The translations under genes were made by a program, and so were the position numbers. 64,000 nt of DNA. Source: Fasciolopsis buskii (lineage: Eukaryota > Platyhelminthes > Trematoda > Plagiorchiida > Fasciolidae). The stretch lies in assembly GCA_008360955.1 (NCBI GenBank), contig LUCM01006413.1:1-64000 (forward strand), in the 5' to 3' direction. The notes under the pieces were generated by a model that worked only from the letters and a program-made list of their open reading frames with translations, was not told the origin of the DNA and ran no database searches. Shown here piece by piece: positions 35,042 through 47,800 of this stretch. Within the stretch, counting starts at the first letter, position 1. Each line of letters begins with the position of its first letter.

Positions 35042-36689
35042 ACGCTACCGGGATGGAGTCCACAAGATCACCCCAAAGAACATTTGGAAATAGCAAGTGG
35101 TGTGATTGAATGCCGCAGTCAGTGGCGTTTTGCATTCGAAATCTTTGATTTTCCTTTCAGCTCTTCAGCTGAGTAATCTGCAGTCGATCTCTCACTTTTT
35201 CCCGTTCTCCTTTCTTCTGTACGCGTTCGACAATTCAACAGTTGCTCATCAACGGCCTTCCATTCGAAAACGTCCTCGCATTTAAACATGCAAGCTCAGC
35301 TCCGCTTGCTAACTCCCGGGCAAGAATTTGGTGTGACAATTCAGCACTGCCAGGGTAGCCTTCCTCCAACTGGGACGGATGTCGCGAAATTGCGGTGGAT
35401 TAAAATCCGTGTTTACCGTGCGGCTATTCGTCCCGTACTCGTCTATGGGGGCGGCTCATTTGGTAGTCTGGTTACTGCCGCTTCAGTAGCCTCTAATCCT
35501 ACGCGACAAACTTTCGATGAGTTTGGGTTTACTTTGTGGACCCCTCGACATATACTTATTCTCCAGTAGCTGCCAGGTGCGTCCCCGTAACACCAGAGGG
35601 GTCCATCTCGCTTTTGTATTTGACCAGAGTTTGTATGAACAAAAGTTCAGTTACCACATGTGACTTTTCTCACGACAGATTGCACCTTGAACCTTATTAC
35701 ATTTCTTGAGGTTATCTTATGCGTTTCTAAATCCGATTCTCTGAGTTTTACTGAGAAATAAGGTGGCCAGAGTCGTTGCACTTGGAATTGGAGTTTTGAT
35801 GGTGTTCACGTCAGATGCGTTGGCGGGCTTAAAGATTCGTTTTTTAAGCAAAACCCACAAGTTTTCACTCATAGGAATATATTTACGGTGATTTATGCGA
35901 TCAGTAAATTCCAACTTGTTACTACACCTGATCTATAAAGACCTTATGTGTTATTGTGGCCCAAGATCTCAGGGTCATGGTTGCCACGTAGCGTCCGCCA
36001 GCAACTGTGGACGATGCTCCTTCTGCGTTGATGCCTCAAGGATGCGAGGAAGTTTGAAAGAATAGGGGTTGGATCGGATCTGGCTTCTATTTTGATCACC
36101 TTGTTTTCGTTTATGAAAATACCGGCGAGGGAGTTTCGGCCGGAGTAAAGGATTTGTGATTCGCATGTGGTGAATGGTGATCGTGGCTCACGTGAAAATG
36201 TGCGTAAAAGCCTTGATTTTTGGACGTAGTTGTATTCGTTGCATAAATGACCTTTATATACAATAATTTGATCGGCTTTGAGTCAATTCCCGGGAAGGTG
36301 CTTTGGTGAGATTAACTAATATCAGGCATGCATATTGCACGCAGCAATGTGGTCTTGGCGCAGGTTCATAAATCAATCGTTTCATCACGTTAATATGTTG
36401 TCTGCTGTTCACACCAGCAAGGGTCGGCATGCTGTGCAGTTCGACCAATCAAATTCGTCTATTGCGCTGACCAATTAGCAATGAGGGCATATATGTCTAC
36501 GCTTTCCCTTTTAGTGCTATGTATGTTGAATTCTGGCCACGTTTGTGTATAGTCCTCGTGCTTTTTCTGGGCTATTTCTCATTGGGAATGGGATGATGGA
36601 GGAACCATTCAGCGGGAACAATCCGTTGGTTTTCGCGCTAATATAATATGCAAGAAAATGCATCTTTATTGGTTAAAGGATCAAGAATA
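35042..36689. repeat. Duplicated segment, copy 2 (compact)
   Basis: Joins without a gap the sequences found at 17745-18975 and 21171-21587. The junction is the single TTGAT at 36268-36272. It starts abruptly inside a LINE C-terminal reading (LPGWSPQDHPKEHLEIASG, SQWRFAF) next to the 5' end of the CR1-like LINE, and stops at AAGAATA (36689). The 2,195 bp holding the 19000-19224 exon are missing here. Nearly identical sequence implies a recent event. Confidence 0.9.
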
Positions 36690-36953
36690 TGATGCTGCTT
36701 CTGCGCCGGAAAATGAGAGTTGTTACGGAAATGAATGTGGGATGTTAATGTTCATTTTTCAGAAATCGTAAAATGAAAATCTCTTTGACCTGTTGTTTGT
36801 TTGAACTGAACTTTGTTGGTATTAATTTGTGTTCTCACGGAAACCACATCAGTTGCGCTCTCATGGCTGTTCGCGCGGACACGACTGCTGTTTGGATAGA
36901 TGATTCAGATAATTTTTCGCGTTTTGTTCCTTTGTGTTGTTCCAGTTTTTCAG

Positions 36954-39176
36954 TTAGAATGTGATTTCCTGGTTTTTCAACATCAGACGCTGACGTCATT
37001 TTATAAAAATCACAGTGTTAGCTCGGAGAGTTGGCTCCGAGAGCATCCACGCTCCCTTCCCTTTTCTTTTCTGTATTATCGTGTCAAATACTGCTGTGTC
37101 CACCAACGTCATAAACATCTACGTGGCCGTAGGTAAATCCGTTATCCTTTCAAGTAATCTTTATTTTCAGATTTCCAAATAAGATTGCCCAGCGTTCGTC
37201 ATGTTGCGTGCAGCTAGCAGACAATACAAGGTGGTTGTATGTTGTCTTTGACACAATCATTCCTTCCACCGATCTCACGACCGTTATTATGTGCACAATC
37301 GTAAGTTAACCGCAGAGCAGCAGGCGCACGTGATGGGCGTAGTAGAAATTTTCGGCAATGCCAGATAGGTTCGCCGATACGCGAAGGAAAAGTTCAACCG
37401 TCTGGTGACGGTGCGCGATATAAATAGTCTAAGGCGTAAGTTTCGGTTGATAGATGACCGGAACTACGTGGTCCGCGTGAAAGACTTATTGCGTGGACAG
37501 GGTACGCTTCGGCTGATTAAACGGAAAGATTTAGTGCAATTTGCGTTTTTCTTCCCGGATAGTGTTTGGCATTTAGTAGGTCAGTACTGTGAGGTTTTGT
37601 TGGCGGGTGCTACCCACCAACTCAACTGCGGTGGGTATGTCCTGTGGCATGTTTCGGTAGTGGACGACTGTGGGTTAGGTCGGTCCATATTTTACACGCT
37701 GCTTCCCAACGAAAGCAGAGCCAGATACCGCCGGGCGATTAGTTCCATGAGGGACATAGTACCTTCAACTAGTCATGTGAAGAAGATTGTCGTCGACCGC
37801 AGCTTGCTGCAAGTAAATGCCTTTCAAGCTGCTCATCCTGAAGCCAGGGTCTCCTTTTGTCGCCGTTGCGGTAGCCTGCTGGTAATTGTAGAAGGGGACG
37901 GTAAGTACATTTATCAATGGGTGCGCAACTTAGTGTTTGCATCGACAAAAGAAGACTTCGATAAGTTCAAGGCGGCAATAGATAGCCTTTGTCCAGCAGC
38001 ACTTACGTACCTTCAACATGCGCGGTCGCCTTATGAAGAAATCTGGGCACACCTCATTGTTAAGCGGTTGTTCATTTTCGGCATATTCACAAACAGTAGG
38101 GTTGAGGTAGACATTTAAAACACGGTCTATCCATGAGATCCAACTTGTTTGATGTCTTTTCCCGAATAATTCGGCGCACGGAGGAGTTAGACGAGGCAAG
38201 GCGTCGCTGCATTGTTAAGGAATTCCTCGAGAGGTAGGTGTCACCCTGAGGTATGGAAATATATGCAGACCTATTAAATAGAATTAGTCAGTTTGTCAGG
38301 AGTGCTGTTGAGAGACACCTTACAGCACATAAGTTAGTTTATCTACAAAAAGTTAGTGGCTCTTGGGAGGTGGGTTTTTTACTGTCCTGTGGTGCAAGTG
38401 TTTTGATGGGCGTTCAGCCGTCATATACGCGTACTTTCTGGAACCAGTGGCATTTACCGTGTAGCCACATAATACGTGTATGTTCTTTCCTTAGGCATGA
38501 CGTTGGTAGACTTCCAGTAGGCCGGTGGGAGTACCGCGGTGAGGGTTGTACATGCCCATCACCCGAGAAGGAGTGTAGCATAGCAGAGGAACATTTGCTT
38601 ATCAGTAAATAAGGTAAGGTGTTCATCTTAGCCGACGCTTATCAGGACATTTACGTGTCTTTATTGGCCGTAAGTGAAGAAGCGGCAGGGCGTTTGTTAG
38701 AGCAACTGCAAAATATCTCTAGGTGGATAGGGATAGGTAAAGAATTAAATTAATTAGCCATACATAAGTATAACAATACCTTGGTGCTCACAGACAAGTA
38801 AGCAGAAGTAAGCGCATTCGTCGGTGACAACGTTCACAGTAGTAGGACACAGAATTAGGAAGCTGGTTGAACTTATTCCCACTACGCCCTCATCCGTAAA
38901 GGTGCATACTTTGGATTCACTTCCACTGTGCGAACTACACGGACCAAGAGCTGTACGTCTGCGTGCATTGCCTGCCTGCCAAAGGTAGGTAACATATCCA
39001 CGCATGTCATGGCTTTAAGCAAGATGAGCAGGGCATTTCATTCACATTTCCCATTTCCATTCCAGGTGGACCTGAAGAGCCCAAGACCACGTAGGACGGA
39101 AGAAGGGGACCTGGAGTCCCACAACAAACGACAGCGATGCAAGGAACAAGGAATGCTGAAGAAACGGGATTGACGT
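36954..39176 (+). pseudogene. MULE-type transposase gene (FAR1/ZSWIM3-like), broken
   Basis: Exon from acceptor TTTTTCAG (36952-36953): LECDFLVFQHQTLTSFY ... VKYCCVHQRHKHLRGR, the FAR1/ZSWIM3-like N-terminal module. A 38-bp intron (37133-37170) follows, then DCPAFVMLRAASRQYKVVV and HNHSFHRSHDRYYVHNRKL (zinc module C..H.H), then LVTVRDINSLRRKF. The DDE core at 37660-38100 has DDCGLG (first Asp), IVVDRSLLQ (second Asp) and TNSRVE (Glu). 38253-38610 holds a SWIM finger remnant (WHLPCSHII, the CxH half intact). 38613-38752 is a C-terminal helical piece. Breaks: about 1 base lost near 37182, TGA 37249, TAG 37366, frame change near 38110, TAG 38235, TAA 38610. A possible last exon with basic residues (38928-39173) is weaker. 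Not mobile as it stands. Confidence 0.7.
37133..37170 (+). other. 38-bp intron inside MULE transposase gene
   Basis: GTAAAT...TTATTTTCAG. Removing it joins GGC CGT AG|A TTT CCA AAT AA, after which the frame matches the conserved zinc module once one lost base is allowed for. Very short introns are a known feature of flatworm genes. Confidence 0.55.
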
Positions 39177-39577
39177 GAACGACGCCACGGCCCCTTTGCG
39201 ACCACCGTTATCTGATTACCAGCACTGATTTCTAAGATCGGTTATTCCACTGATTGCTTTATTGTATACATTAGATTGTTGGTACGTGAGTCTTCTTTCA
39301 CGTGTATAACAAAGGTGGTGGTTTCGGTTCTTCCGGAGAAAGGCTGGATCTCGTTTACCAGTATTCCGTTAACCTAGACAACCGTACGCATGAAAATGTT
39401 AGAAATCTATGCTTCTACAGGCAGGTCTAGAGATGTTTACAGATATCGTTAGCCATATATATCTACCTACAGATTGATGGGGTTAGAGGTTATCAGTGGG
39501 TGCGTACCTTTGACCGTCCGTAAGTTGCATTCAAATATGGCTTTGCCAGTGTTAGAAGGAAACATATGCATTGGATT

Positions 39578-39581
<4 letters not shown>

Positions 39582-39662
<81 letters not shown>
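39582..39662. repeat. (TA)n microsatellite, about 40 units
   Basis: Uninterrupted TA run of about 80 bases. Read in either frame it gives spurious IYIYIY polypeptides. Confidence 0.97.
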
Positions 39663-39663
<1 letters not shown>

Positions 39664-42600
39664 CACTTTTATGGGGCAAACAGAAAAATGGAGTACACAA
39701 AAAGGCCATTTTCACCATGACAGCTAGTACATGTTAAGCCTTTGGCCATCGGTCTCCTAAATTTTTTGTGCTAAATGATATTCGTGTTTTCCACCTGGCA
39801 TCGCTGCTTCATATTTATCAATTTATTACAAATTTGCCAACTCGCAACCATTAGGCATTTAGCAGCGAACGTAACCATTTATCGTGCGGTGGACATAACC
39901 AGTTCCCGCTAGTGGACAAATGGTGTCACACGATTTGAATGCCCGCAAAACATGACCGTTTCAAGGGGTGGACTAGTCGTCAATACCGAAACGTAGCAAG
40001 GTCAGTCAAAGGGCGCGCTTTTCCATAAGTAATCCAGAACTTAGCAGCGGGATTTGGCTAGGATTTTAGGTAAGGCTGTACAAATAAAAAGTCAGACTGA
40101 TTTAACTCGTCCAGGCGACATGGCAATGTACTACTCTATGATTACCTAAAGCTTTGACCTCAACAAAACTGAAAACTTTGGGTCTGAGACATCTAGATAT
40201 CCAAATAGAGATGAAGCGGCCGATGAGTCATCAAAATTCTTCGTGTAATACCTTACTTCTTTGCAAAAGATAATTTTAAATAAAAATCTAGGAGTCATTC
40301 CAAAGTCTGTACCTTCAGAGCATGTGGATTTGGGTTGGAATTCCCGTACCATCTGGTTTTGTTGATGCGACTGTTCTAGTAGTTACAAAAATACACTTTT
40401 TGGTAGATCATTTATTCAGGAGATTGTTAAAGTCAGTTTCTGTTCGGAGCGTGGGTCAGACATCAGCTTGCATTCGAATTTTTATCACCCAGACACGCAA
40501 AATCACCAATCGGTATCCACGGATGTTTTTCGAAACGCAATTCTCATTGCCAAACGTGACAGGAAGCTAGTACAGAAGTCTGTTTGTCATATAGTAGTAT
40601 GCAATACCACGAGATTGGTTGGTATTCAATAAAATGATGATAGTTTGGCTGTTTATAATAGTGATTATCATAATAATTTGACTGTACTCATGCCAGTGAC
40701 GCCGATCATGCTGCTGATGTGTTAATCACCGGTGTCGTCCCAGCCACCACACAGTAATTGTAGAACTTACATAGAATTTTTTACAGACGAATTTCATTGC
40801 TTATCCCAGCTTATATTTACCTTAAATTAAATAAACCCAGCTCAAGTAGTTGTATCTGCGATGACTGCGCACACCCTTATGACAGCCCAGAAACCCAGAC
40901 TGAGGAAACCAATTACATCCTAACAATGGTGAGGAGTGAGACAACAATGAATTGCTGCTTACCACAAACGGGATCACCGGGGATGCAGCTCGCATTTTGT
41001 GCGCCAGAAGTGAGAGATGCCCATCCCACTAAACTAACGGCGGTCATTTATTATAGTTGTAAGGAATGCCAATTTTAGAGTTTTTTCAAAAACTTGAATT
41101 AACAAAAGCATAGTAAACCTTCTAGTATCAAATAACTCGTTTTGCTTTGTTCATTCTCTTAAGAACCAGATTTCATATACCGATCTCTTACGGAGCTAGT
41201 TTTAAGCGGCGTATGAGAAAAACGCGTCGTTTATATTTGTTCTCCGGTTTCCGATTCGTTCTTCAGGTTTGGTTTGCCATAAAGACTGAAATAAGCCGAA
41301 CCTGAACTTTGAATCTAACTAGTCAGTCAGTGTATGGGTAATGAAGTACCGTCTCTTCTGAATGTGAAAAACATAAAATCATATAAATCATTTTAACCGG
41401 TGAGCCAAGGTTTTGCTGTTTACCATATAGGTATTCTTATATGGGATATTCGGAAGCTTAGCCGCAATATGGTATCCAATTTCAGCATTGGCTCTCATTG
41501 GCTATCCTAGGTCTTGTTAAATAGGCCAATACTTAAAAGCTTTAATACGGTTAACAATCATAGGCATCTCCATCACGAGGTGTCTAACTCACCCGAGTGA
41601 CTGCCATCAGTCATGGCAGATCAAGTGGAGCCGTGAGACGACCATGGTTCGTGCATCAAGCGACCAGATTAGACACCGATCAACAATGAACTGATTACTT
41701 GAAACATACTTGTTTAAGGGCATGTGATGATATCCGGTCATGGCTCATCGCCATTCTTATTCTTTATCCTCGGGAAATGTGGGATACTCCTGATTATTTT
41801 GTCTCACTAGGTAATTCAGCACCATTCCCATTTTCATTAGGTTTCTCTTATCAGTAGACGGCCAACCACCGCAACGACCTCGACTCTTCTCATTTTGACC
41901 AAGCTTACAACTGTCAGTGCAGTGACTTTAACCTAAACCCCGAGTTCATACCCCTACCAGCATTTGCCGTGTAATCGGTTTCAGATCACAAATTTACCCC
42001 CATTAACTTCATGATATCCTACTTTGGTCTAGGCGACGAGGTAGTTTGAGGCCCATAGATGAACTGTTAACCGTGATGGAAATCCGCTAACATAGAGATG
42101 GGGTATGGGATTAAACATGGCTTGTTGCTGCTTGACAATAAAGGATCGTGATTCTTTAGATGTAGTTATGTTTACCATTCATTGACCAGACCTAAAAAGC
42201 ACTGAGCCTCCGTAAAACCTGCCCACCCAGTCATTTCCGAGTCGTGACAAATGCATGATGTGCAATATCCGAGTTGTTGTGCTAGTGAATTAGATCTTTC
42301 TGAGTCTAGTGAAGATTTGTCCTACCTGATATTTTTTCTAAGTTTCAACGTTCCATATATAGTAGCATTGGCGGCATATGGGAATTAGACCGGAAAAACG
42401 GAAAACCTTAAAAGCATTCTACGTACTATAGGGACTGAATCGTCGAACTGGGTAGCAGCTTCGCTTGTCTATTACGTAGGTTCTCTTGCACATGTTCGGA
42501 AATTCGGCTCATTAGCCCATTCTCAGTTTGTCCGATATGCTTGACACCGAAGACGTAGCTTGTGAACTTTGGCTAGGCTAATTGCCATTGTCTAGATTGA

Positions 42601-43742
42601 TTAATTTGTTAATACGTGACTGTTCTGCACCTAATGCGTCATGGGCCAAGAAGCCTATAGTTTGATTGAATTTAGCCAGGTGATGTATTGCACGTGAAAT
42701 AACAGAAGGAAAATTATTTTGTTGTGATTTGGATTTTCCTCGTTTTGACAAAGTTCGTTAGGGGGAAACGCTGTACGGCCTTGGTTATTTTGCTGAATCT
42801 TTCACATTTATATGTATTTGATGAAAACGCGGAGGAGACCTGGATTATGACAGAAGTTGGTCCCTGATCTCAGTCGGGTTGAAGTCTGCGACATTCTCTA
42901 ACCCGATTTACTCGATGCATGGATTTTGCCAGTGGAACGGCCTTCAGATAACCTCTTTGACCACCGATTTTCAGGTGATCAACATGGTGGCATTCGGATA
43001 TGGTTGATGACAGTCCGAGTATTATCATCATCAGTTGCTTCCGCTCTTGGCTGTCGACAGTGAACCTTGATCCCTTTCTTGAGAGACAGTACTCCTTCAT
43101 GCAGTTAGTGAAAAAGGAAACTAACAGGAATAAAGTACTATGTCTACAAACTTACCTTAACAGCATTGCAGAGCAATAGGAATGCTGAACTAAATATTTC
43201 ACCGCAGTCTAATATTTGAAGCCATTACCCTACTACTATTTCACTTCGATTTTTGTTGTTAGCAGTTGTAGCTTACTCTTGAAGATGGATGTTTCGTTGT
43301 CAGTCATTCACTTCAAAGTAGTTTTGCAGTGACTGTCATATGGTCTTTCCGGTTCTTCAGTCTCAAGATTCATTGCATCTCGGGGCAAATGCAGATTTGT
43401 GGGTATCCCTGTCATGAACATTTTGCACCATTCGTGGGACAACGCGAAAACTATTCAACCTCTGATAAATTCAAATATCTTTTTAAAAAAGCAAGCTGCG
43501 TAGTTGGCACTGATCCTTAAGATTGACTGATTTTTCTGTGATCTCGTTTTTCATCACCCAATCAGTCGCCTCATTACATATACCCCATAAGGCGACGCAA
43601 TCCTGGCACACCGGTTTGAGCTTTGCCTTCTTTGTTGCAGTTTGTTAGGTTCACGCAACATGCTACCTGTATGCTAAAGTGTTCACAATGTTTGTATTGT
43701 TTCTGGTGTCTCTGCACGTCCGCAGCCCTCTTTTTCCTACAG
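39663..43742. other. About 4 kb without a recognised gene
   Basis: No LINE or transposase motifs recognised. An open frame at 40797-41078 (SSSCICDDCAHPYDSPETQT ...) follows a TTTTTTACAG acceptor and is Cys-rich, and 43363-43519 follows a TTCTTCAG acceptor, but neither has a convincing donor or known motif. They are possible exons of the plus-strand gene ending at 43987, unproven. Confidence 0.3.
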
Positions 43743-43987
43743 GTATCTTTCATTTAGTCGTAATCACAGTCTTAGATAACGTGCTAGAGGAACTGGCGGC
43801 ACTTAGACCCACCGATGTGAAGATGAGTGCAGAAAGTCTATGTTACATAAGCTCAGATATTCGAGACCATTCAGATGTTACAAATGGGCAGATTCCATTT
43901 ACAGAAGGGAAAGTAATCATTCCAACTCCTCATTTACTTCCACAAAAACGGACGGTGGAAAATCGACGGGCCAAAAAACGTGCTTAA
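43743..43987 (+). CDS. Probable terminal exon of an unrecognised plus-strand gene
   Basis: Follows a strong acceptor, CCCTCTTTTTCCTACAG (AG 43741-43742), and stays open to TAA at 43985-43987. It encodes about 80 residues in phase 1: VLDNVLEELAALRPTDVKMS ... IPFTEGKVIIPTPHLLPQKR, ending in a basic tail, ENRRAKKRA, that could be a nuclear localisation signal. An ATTAAA hexamer 53 bases after the stop fits a terminal exon. An alternative acceptor at 43768-43769 would shorten it by nine codons without changing frame. No family recognised. It faces the minus-strand coiled-coil gene ending at 44372. Confidence 0.45.
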
Positions 43988-44039
43988 CACGGTATGTAAT
44001 TTGAATCACTATTAGTACACGCCGTTTTTACTTATGGGG

Positions 44040-44045
44040 ATTAAA
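44040..44045 (+). terminator. ATTAAA polyadenylation signal
   Basis: Common variant hexamer in GGGGATTAAACACC, 53 bases past the stop at 43987. Confidence 0.35.
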
Positions 44046-44371
44046 CACCAAGTGAAAAATGATACATGAGAGAAATCTGATAATAATACAAATAGTACAT
44101 GTGATTGTACACACAAGGAAATGTACTCATTCCTCTTCCTTTCTGGCAGACCGTTTTTGTCAAAGATTTACCGAAGATTCTGGGGTCATTACTGTTTTCT
44201 AGGGTGCACATATTTACACAACTCTTGACAGCATTGTTAGGAAGCCCAAATTTGTCGGCACATACATTCGTTGATTATTAACACATTATATGCACCTCTA
44301 GCATGATGAAACAGTCATGTGTGCTAACCATCCTTACTGAATTATCGGTCGTCAACCCCATACTGGGTAGG

Positions 44372-44821
44372 TTAATTGTTACGAGACTTGCGAAACAGGG
44401 GTTTTTTGGCCAATTTAGCAGCACGTTCCTGTGTGCTTTGTCTTTCTTTCCGCCTGAGCGTGACCGCAGACAGCAGTTCTGGACCCGTGGAAATAGTTGA
44501 ACGCATTGTGTCCCTTTGGGAAATGGTGTTTTGTTGACTGGACCTGTTTCGACGAATCATTTCTGCATCGGATTCCGATAAACGTTGTGGTGCTTCGTCA
44601 ATTAGGATTTCCAACAGATAGATCGCATAGTCGTACCAACGGCGCTCGGCGATTGTGTGAAATTCGGGCTCGTTGTAATCTGTACGTCGAATAAATTCTT
44701 CACAGTAATCAACGAATGTGCGAACCAAACTGCATGCGTACAGACGCCAGCGTGTTCGCTCATCTTTCATTTGTTGTAGTTCAATCGATTGTCCGAGGCC
44801 GGATTGGAGCAAAGTTGCAGA
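44372..44821 (-). CDS. Terminal exon of coiled-coil protein gene
   Basis: Minus strand, 149 codons plus stop. It starts in phase 0 after acceptor CCATGCCACCTCATCAG (exon first base 44821) with SATLLQSGLGQSIELQQMKD and ends AAKLAKKPLFRKSRNN. The first third continues a helical, heptad-like pattern. The middle (RRTDYNEPEFHTIAERRWYD, YAIYLLEILIDEAPQRL) looks like a compact helical domain, and the tail is strongly basic. The phase matches the donor at 49515, so the two exons can join as NQRPS|SATLL across a 4.7-kb intron, although extra small exons in between cannot be excluded. Family not recognised. Confidence 0.65.
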   Translation of the reverse strand, partial: SATLLQSGLGQSIELQQMKDERTRWRLYACSLVRTFVDYCEEFIRRTDYNEPEFHTIAERRWYDYAIYLLEILIDEAPQRLSESDAEMIRRNRSSQQNTISQRDTMRSTISTGPELLSAVTLRRKERQSTQERAAKLAKKPLFRKSRNN

Positions 44822-47800
44822 CTGATGAGGTGGCATGGCAGGATTAGAATAAAGCAAAAGGGATTAGACAGAAGTACATTCTTAGCATGGGTAGTAGATT
44901 AGCATGTGTGTGAGTGCGTTGCGGTAGTGCTGTCTGAACAGTTATTGACACTGCGCTGTTAACATGCAAGGGAAAGAGCAATTTCGATTTTGACATTTCG
45001 TCATGCTGACAGCCCTGGTTCATTCAAATCGCATCAGAGAACGGTGACATTCCCGAAACGTGGCACCGGTTCGGCTGCTGTTCCGTCAGTTTAAAGCAAA
45101 AATTCTGCACACGCAACCATGTCTTAGTACTTGCACAGTCGTCGAGTGAAGTCACAAAAATGGTAGATTTTTCCTCAAGGTAAATAACAGATTAACACTT
45201 TCAGCCAGCTCGTCCCGTTGAAGTGCATCTGCGCCTATTTCCATAGCAGTTTACAGGACTCTATAAGTCGTACTTTTTACCCACACAGCCATGGACACCA
45301 GTCACCCAGATGTTAGTTGAAGTAGAAGCGGGGAAATTCCAGTGTAATCAAAGGATTTTGTCAACAAATAGTATCCTGAACGAGTTCCGATATTGTGCTT
45401 AAAACAACGTGCTTACAAGGTTCAACCATCTTGGAAGTACAATTTTGGTGTCACCGACGTAACAGTGGCTGAAACATCAACCAGTAGATAAACGGACGGT
45501 GTCAGGCATCACTAAGCCTGTAGAGGCATAACACAATTCTGTACGACAGAAAACTCGGTTCGTAAGTAGGAGATTTCGGTAAGAAGTATAAAGGAAAGCA
45601 GTCGATCCAGGAAAAACCCTCACCGATTAAACGCACAGCTGGGAGTACTTAGGACTTTTGTCCACCGTGTGAAGAAGGATGGAATTGTATGTGACCAGCC
45701 CCTAGATCGGAGGATGTTGCTTCGTCCAACTTCGAATTTAACACTGAATCGGTATGGTAGGAATCAACGATAGGACTTTCGCAGCTTCAGATATGCCTTC
45801 AAAGTTTGTACTTTGGTGTGGGATAAGCATTTGGCCGTTTCTTCTATCACCCTAGCTTGTTCCCTTTTGGATTCAAAAATTACGAGCAAGATCAACTGAA
45901 AGCCGAAACAACAAATAAAAACTATAGTAGAAGAAATGTAACATTCGAGGTCAAATATGAGGGGTGTGCAAAAGGTTATATTGAACAAACTGGATGAAAA
46001 GTTGCTGCACAACTTTTCGATTAGAAGACACGATCTCTTTTATTGCTACACGACCACGAAGACGAAGAAAGATACAATAGATCTGAATGATACCCAAATT
46101 CTGTATCAACCAAACATATTAATTAACAATTTCAGTCAACAGGCACATCAAACTAAAATTAGTGTACTATTTCCGAATGCACAAAAGTTTCAGATAAATT
46201 CAAAAAGAGGACAAAAAACCGATGGACTCCAACGGTATTAATCAATGGTCGAGGATACAAATATTGAGCAAACACAGGTTTTCAATGAGGTTACGGAGTA
46301 CTGAAGAAATGGAACTAACAGGAAGAAAATCAGTGAGATAAAATTGTGCGATTATTGGTGAATGAAAAAATTTCAGTCCTCCCTATCAAGCTACTACGTT
46401 TAATAATGTTTTCATTACAAGGCAATCCTCATGACAGTTTCTTTAGGCCAAGTTACTAAATTTGTCAACATCGTTCTATCACGGTCGTCGCCATAGCGAT
46501 GTAACAAAGCTAAGTTACCAAAATTGGTGATGTCATCAACCTAAGGACAGCACAGAACAGTTCCAAAGTTAAGCTTTTTAGGGATGTCAAGGTCAAATCA
46601 GGGGTAGACTTATTCTGGCTACAGACGAGCGTAGAGACCATTACCGACGCATGGACTACGTCACCTCGCCTGGCGGCGAACCGTTTTCAAGGTCAAGCTC
46701 AGTGATCAAACGTCTCGAAAATCGATAACATGAGCTGCGAAATGGACTACCATTCAAAACCATTTACATTATAAAAGTTCTAAGTGGTATGTTAAGGAGC
46801 ATGATGACTAAAACGAACGGCGGCGGTGAAATCTGATTTTGCAGAATTCGAGGCCATAAAGGATGGATCAATTCGAAAGACACCGGTGTCTTTTCTTTCA
46901 TCTATTTTCTTCGTTAGAGAGAACACCACTAGAAGTGCCAGCTTGGAGCTTTGCCCGTAAGTGACGAATACACGGTCAATATTTGCCAGAAGTACTTTGC
47001 GCAGGAAAGCAACGGAAACTTGACCACGATCATCTACGTTCGCCTATGATCTAAGTAACACCGTCTATGCTTTTCTGTGCCTCGAGTTTGAAAAGGTTTC
47101 AGTCATTAAATTTCAGTCCCCTAAATCTCACTGGCTTCCGTGATCACGAATTACCAGCACACGTCTCTGCGCATTAGTTCACAGGAAAATTGACAAAAGA
47201 ATTATTGAATCCGTGGGCTTGAAGTAAGAGTTAGAAACCTCATGGATCTGTTTCATTTTCTATTTCATCGGATTACTTTGCGGTTGCACTCGGTGGTTTG
47301 AGAGTAACCAATTCAAAGCTTCAGAAATTTGGTATGACAAAACCCACAACGACGATTGGATCATTGGAGTGTGGATATCAGGACTTATATACCTCTATAT
47401 TTAGTCCACCTATCAACTCAAAAAGTCTAAGTTTAATACCTTTTGAATGGCTAACCTTGGCGTAATGCGGTTGAGCAAATGACAAACCATACGAATGAAC
47501 AATAAATAGGTTTTTTAAACGTCTTGAGAAAAGAACCATCAGGTATCGGTGCCTTTACGCGTTTGGTCGACTCACGTGATGACAGCAAGCAAGGTAGTGT
47601 GAACAACACCACCTCTGTGAAGAGTAAGGAGGCAAAATAGTCGTGAAGGTGTCAGTCGTCCTACGATATACACCACAAGATGAAAAATAAAAAATAGTAT
47701 AAAAAAAGTCATTACGAATGGGCTTCTTATGGTAAATAGCAAAGGTCAGCAAGTTTTGATAGTTTGAATCTAGTCCACCGGTTGAAATGTGGTCATATGA

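Noticed and set aside
39467..39737. Open frames of 83-87 codons made of IYIYIY repeats on both strands
   Set aside because: They are translations of the (TA)n microsatellite.
45957..46241. 94-codon plus-strand frame rich in Lys/Asn
   Set aside because: AT-rich intron sequence of the minus-strand gene. No domain or splice signals.
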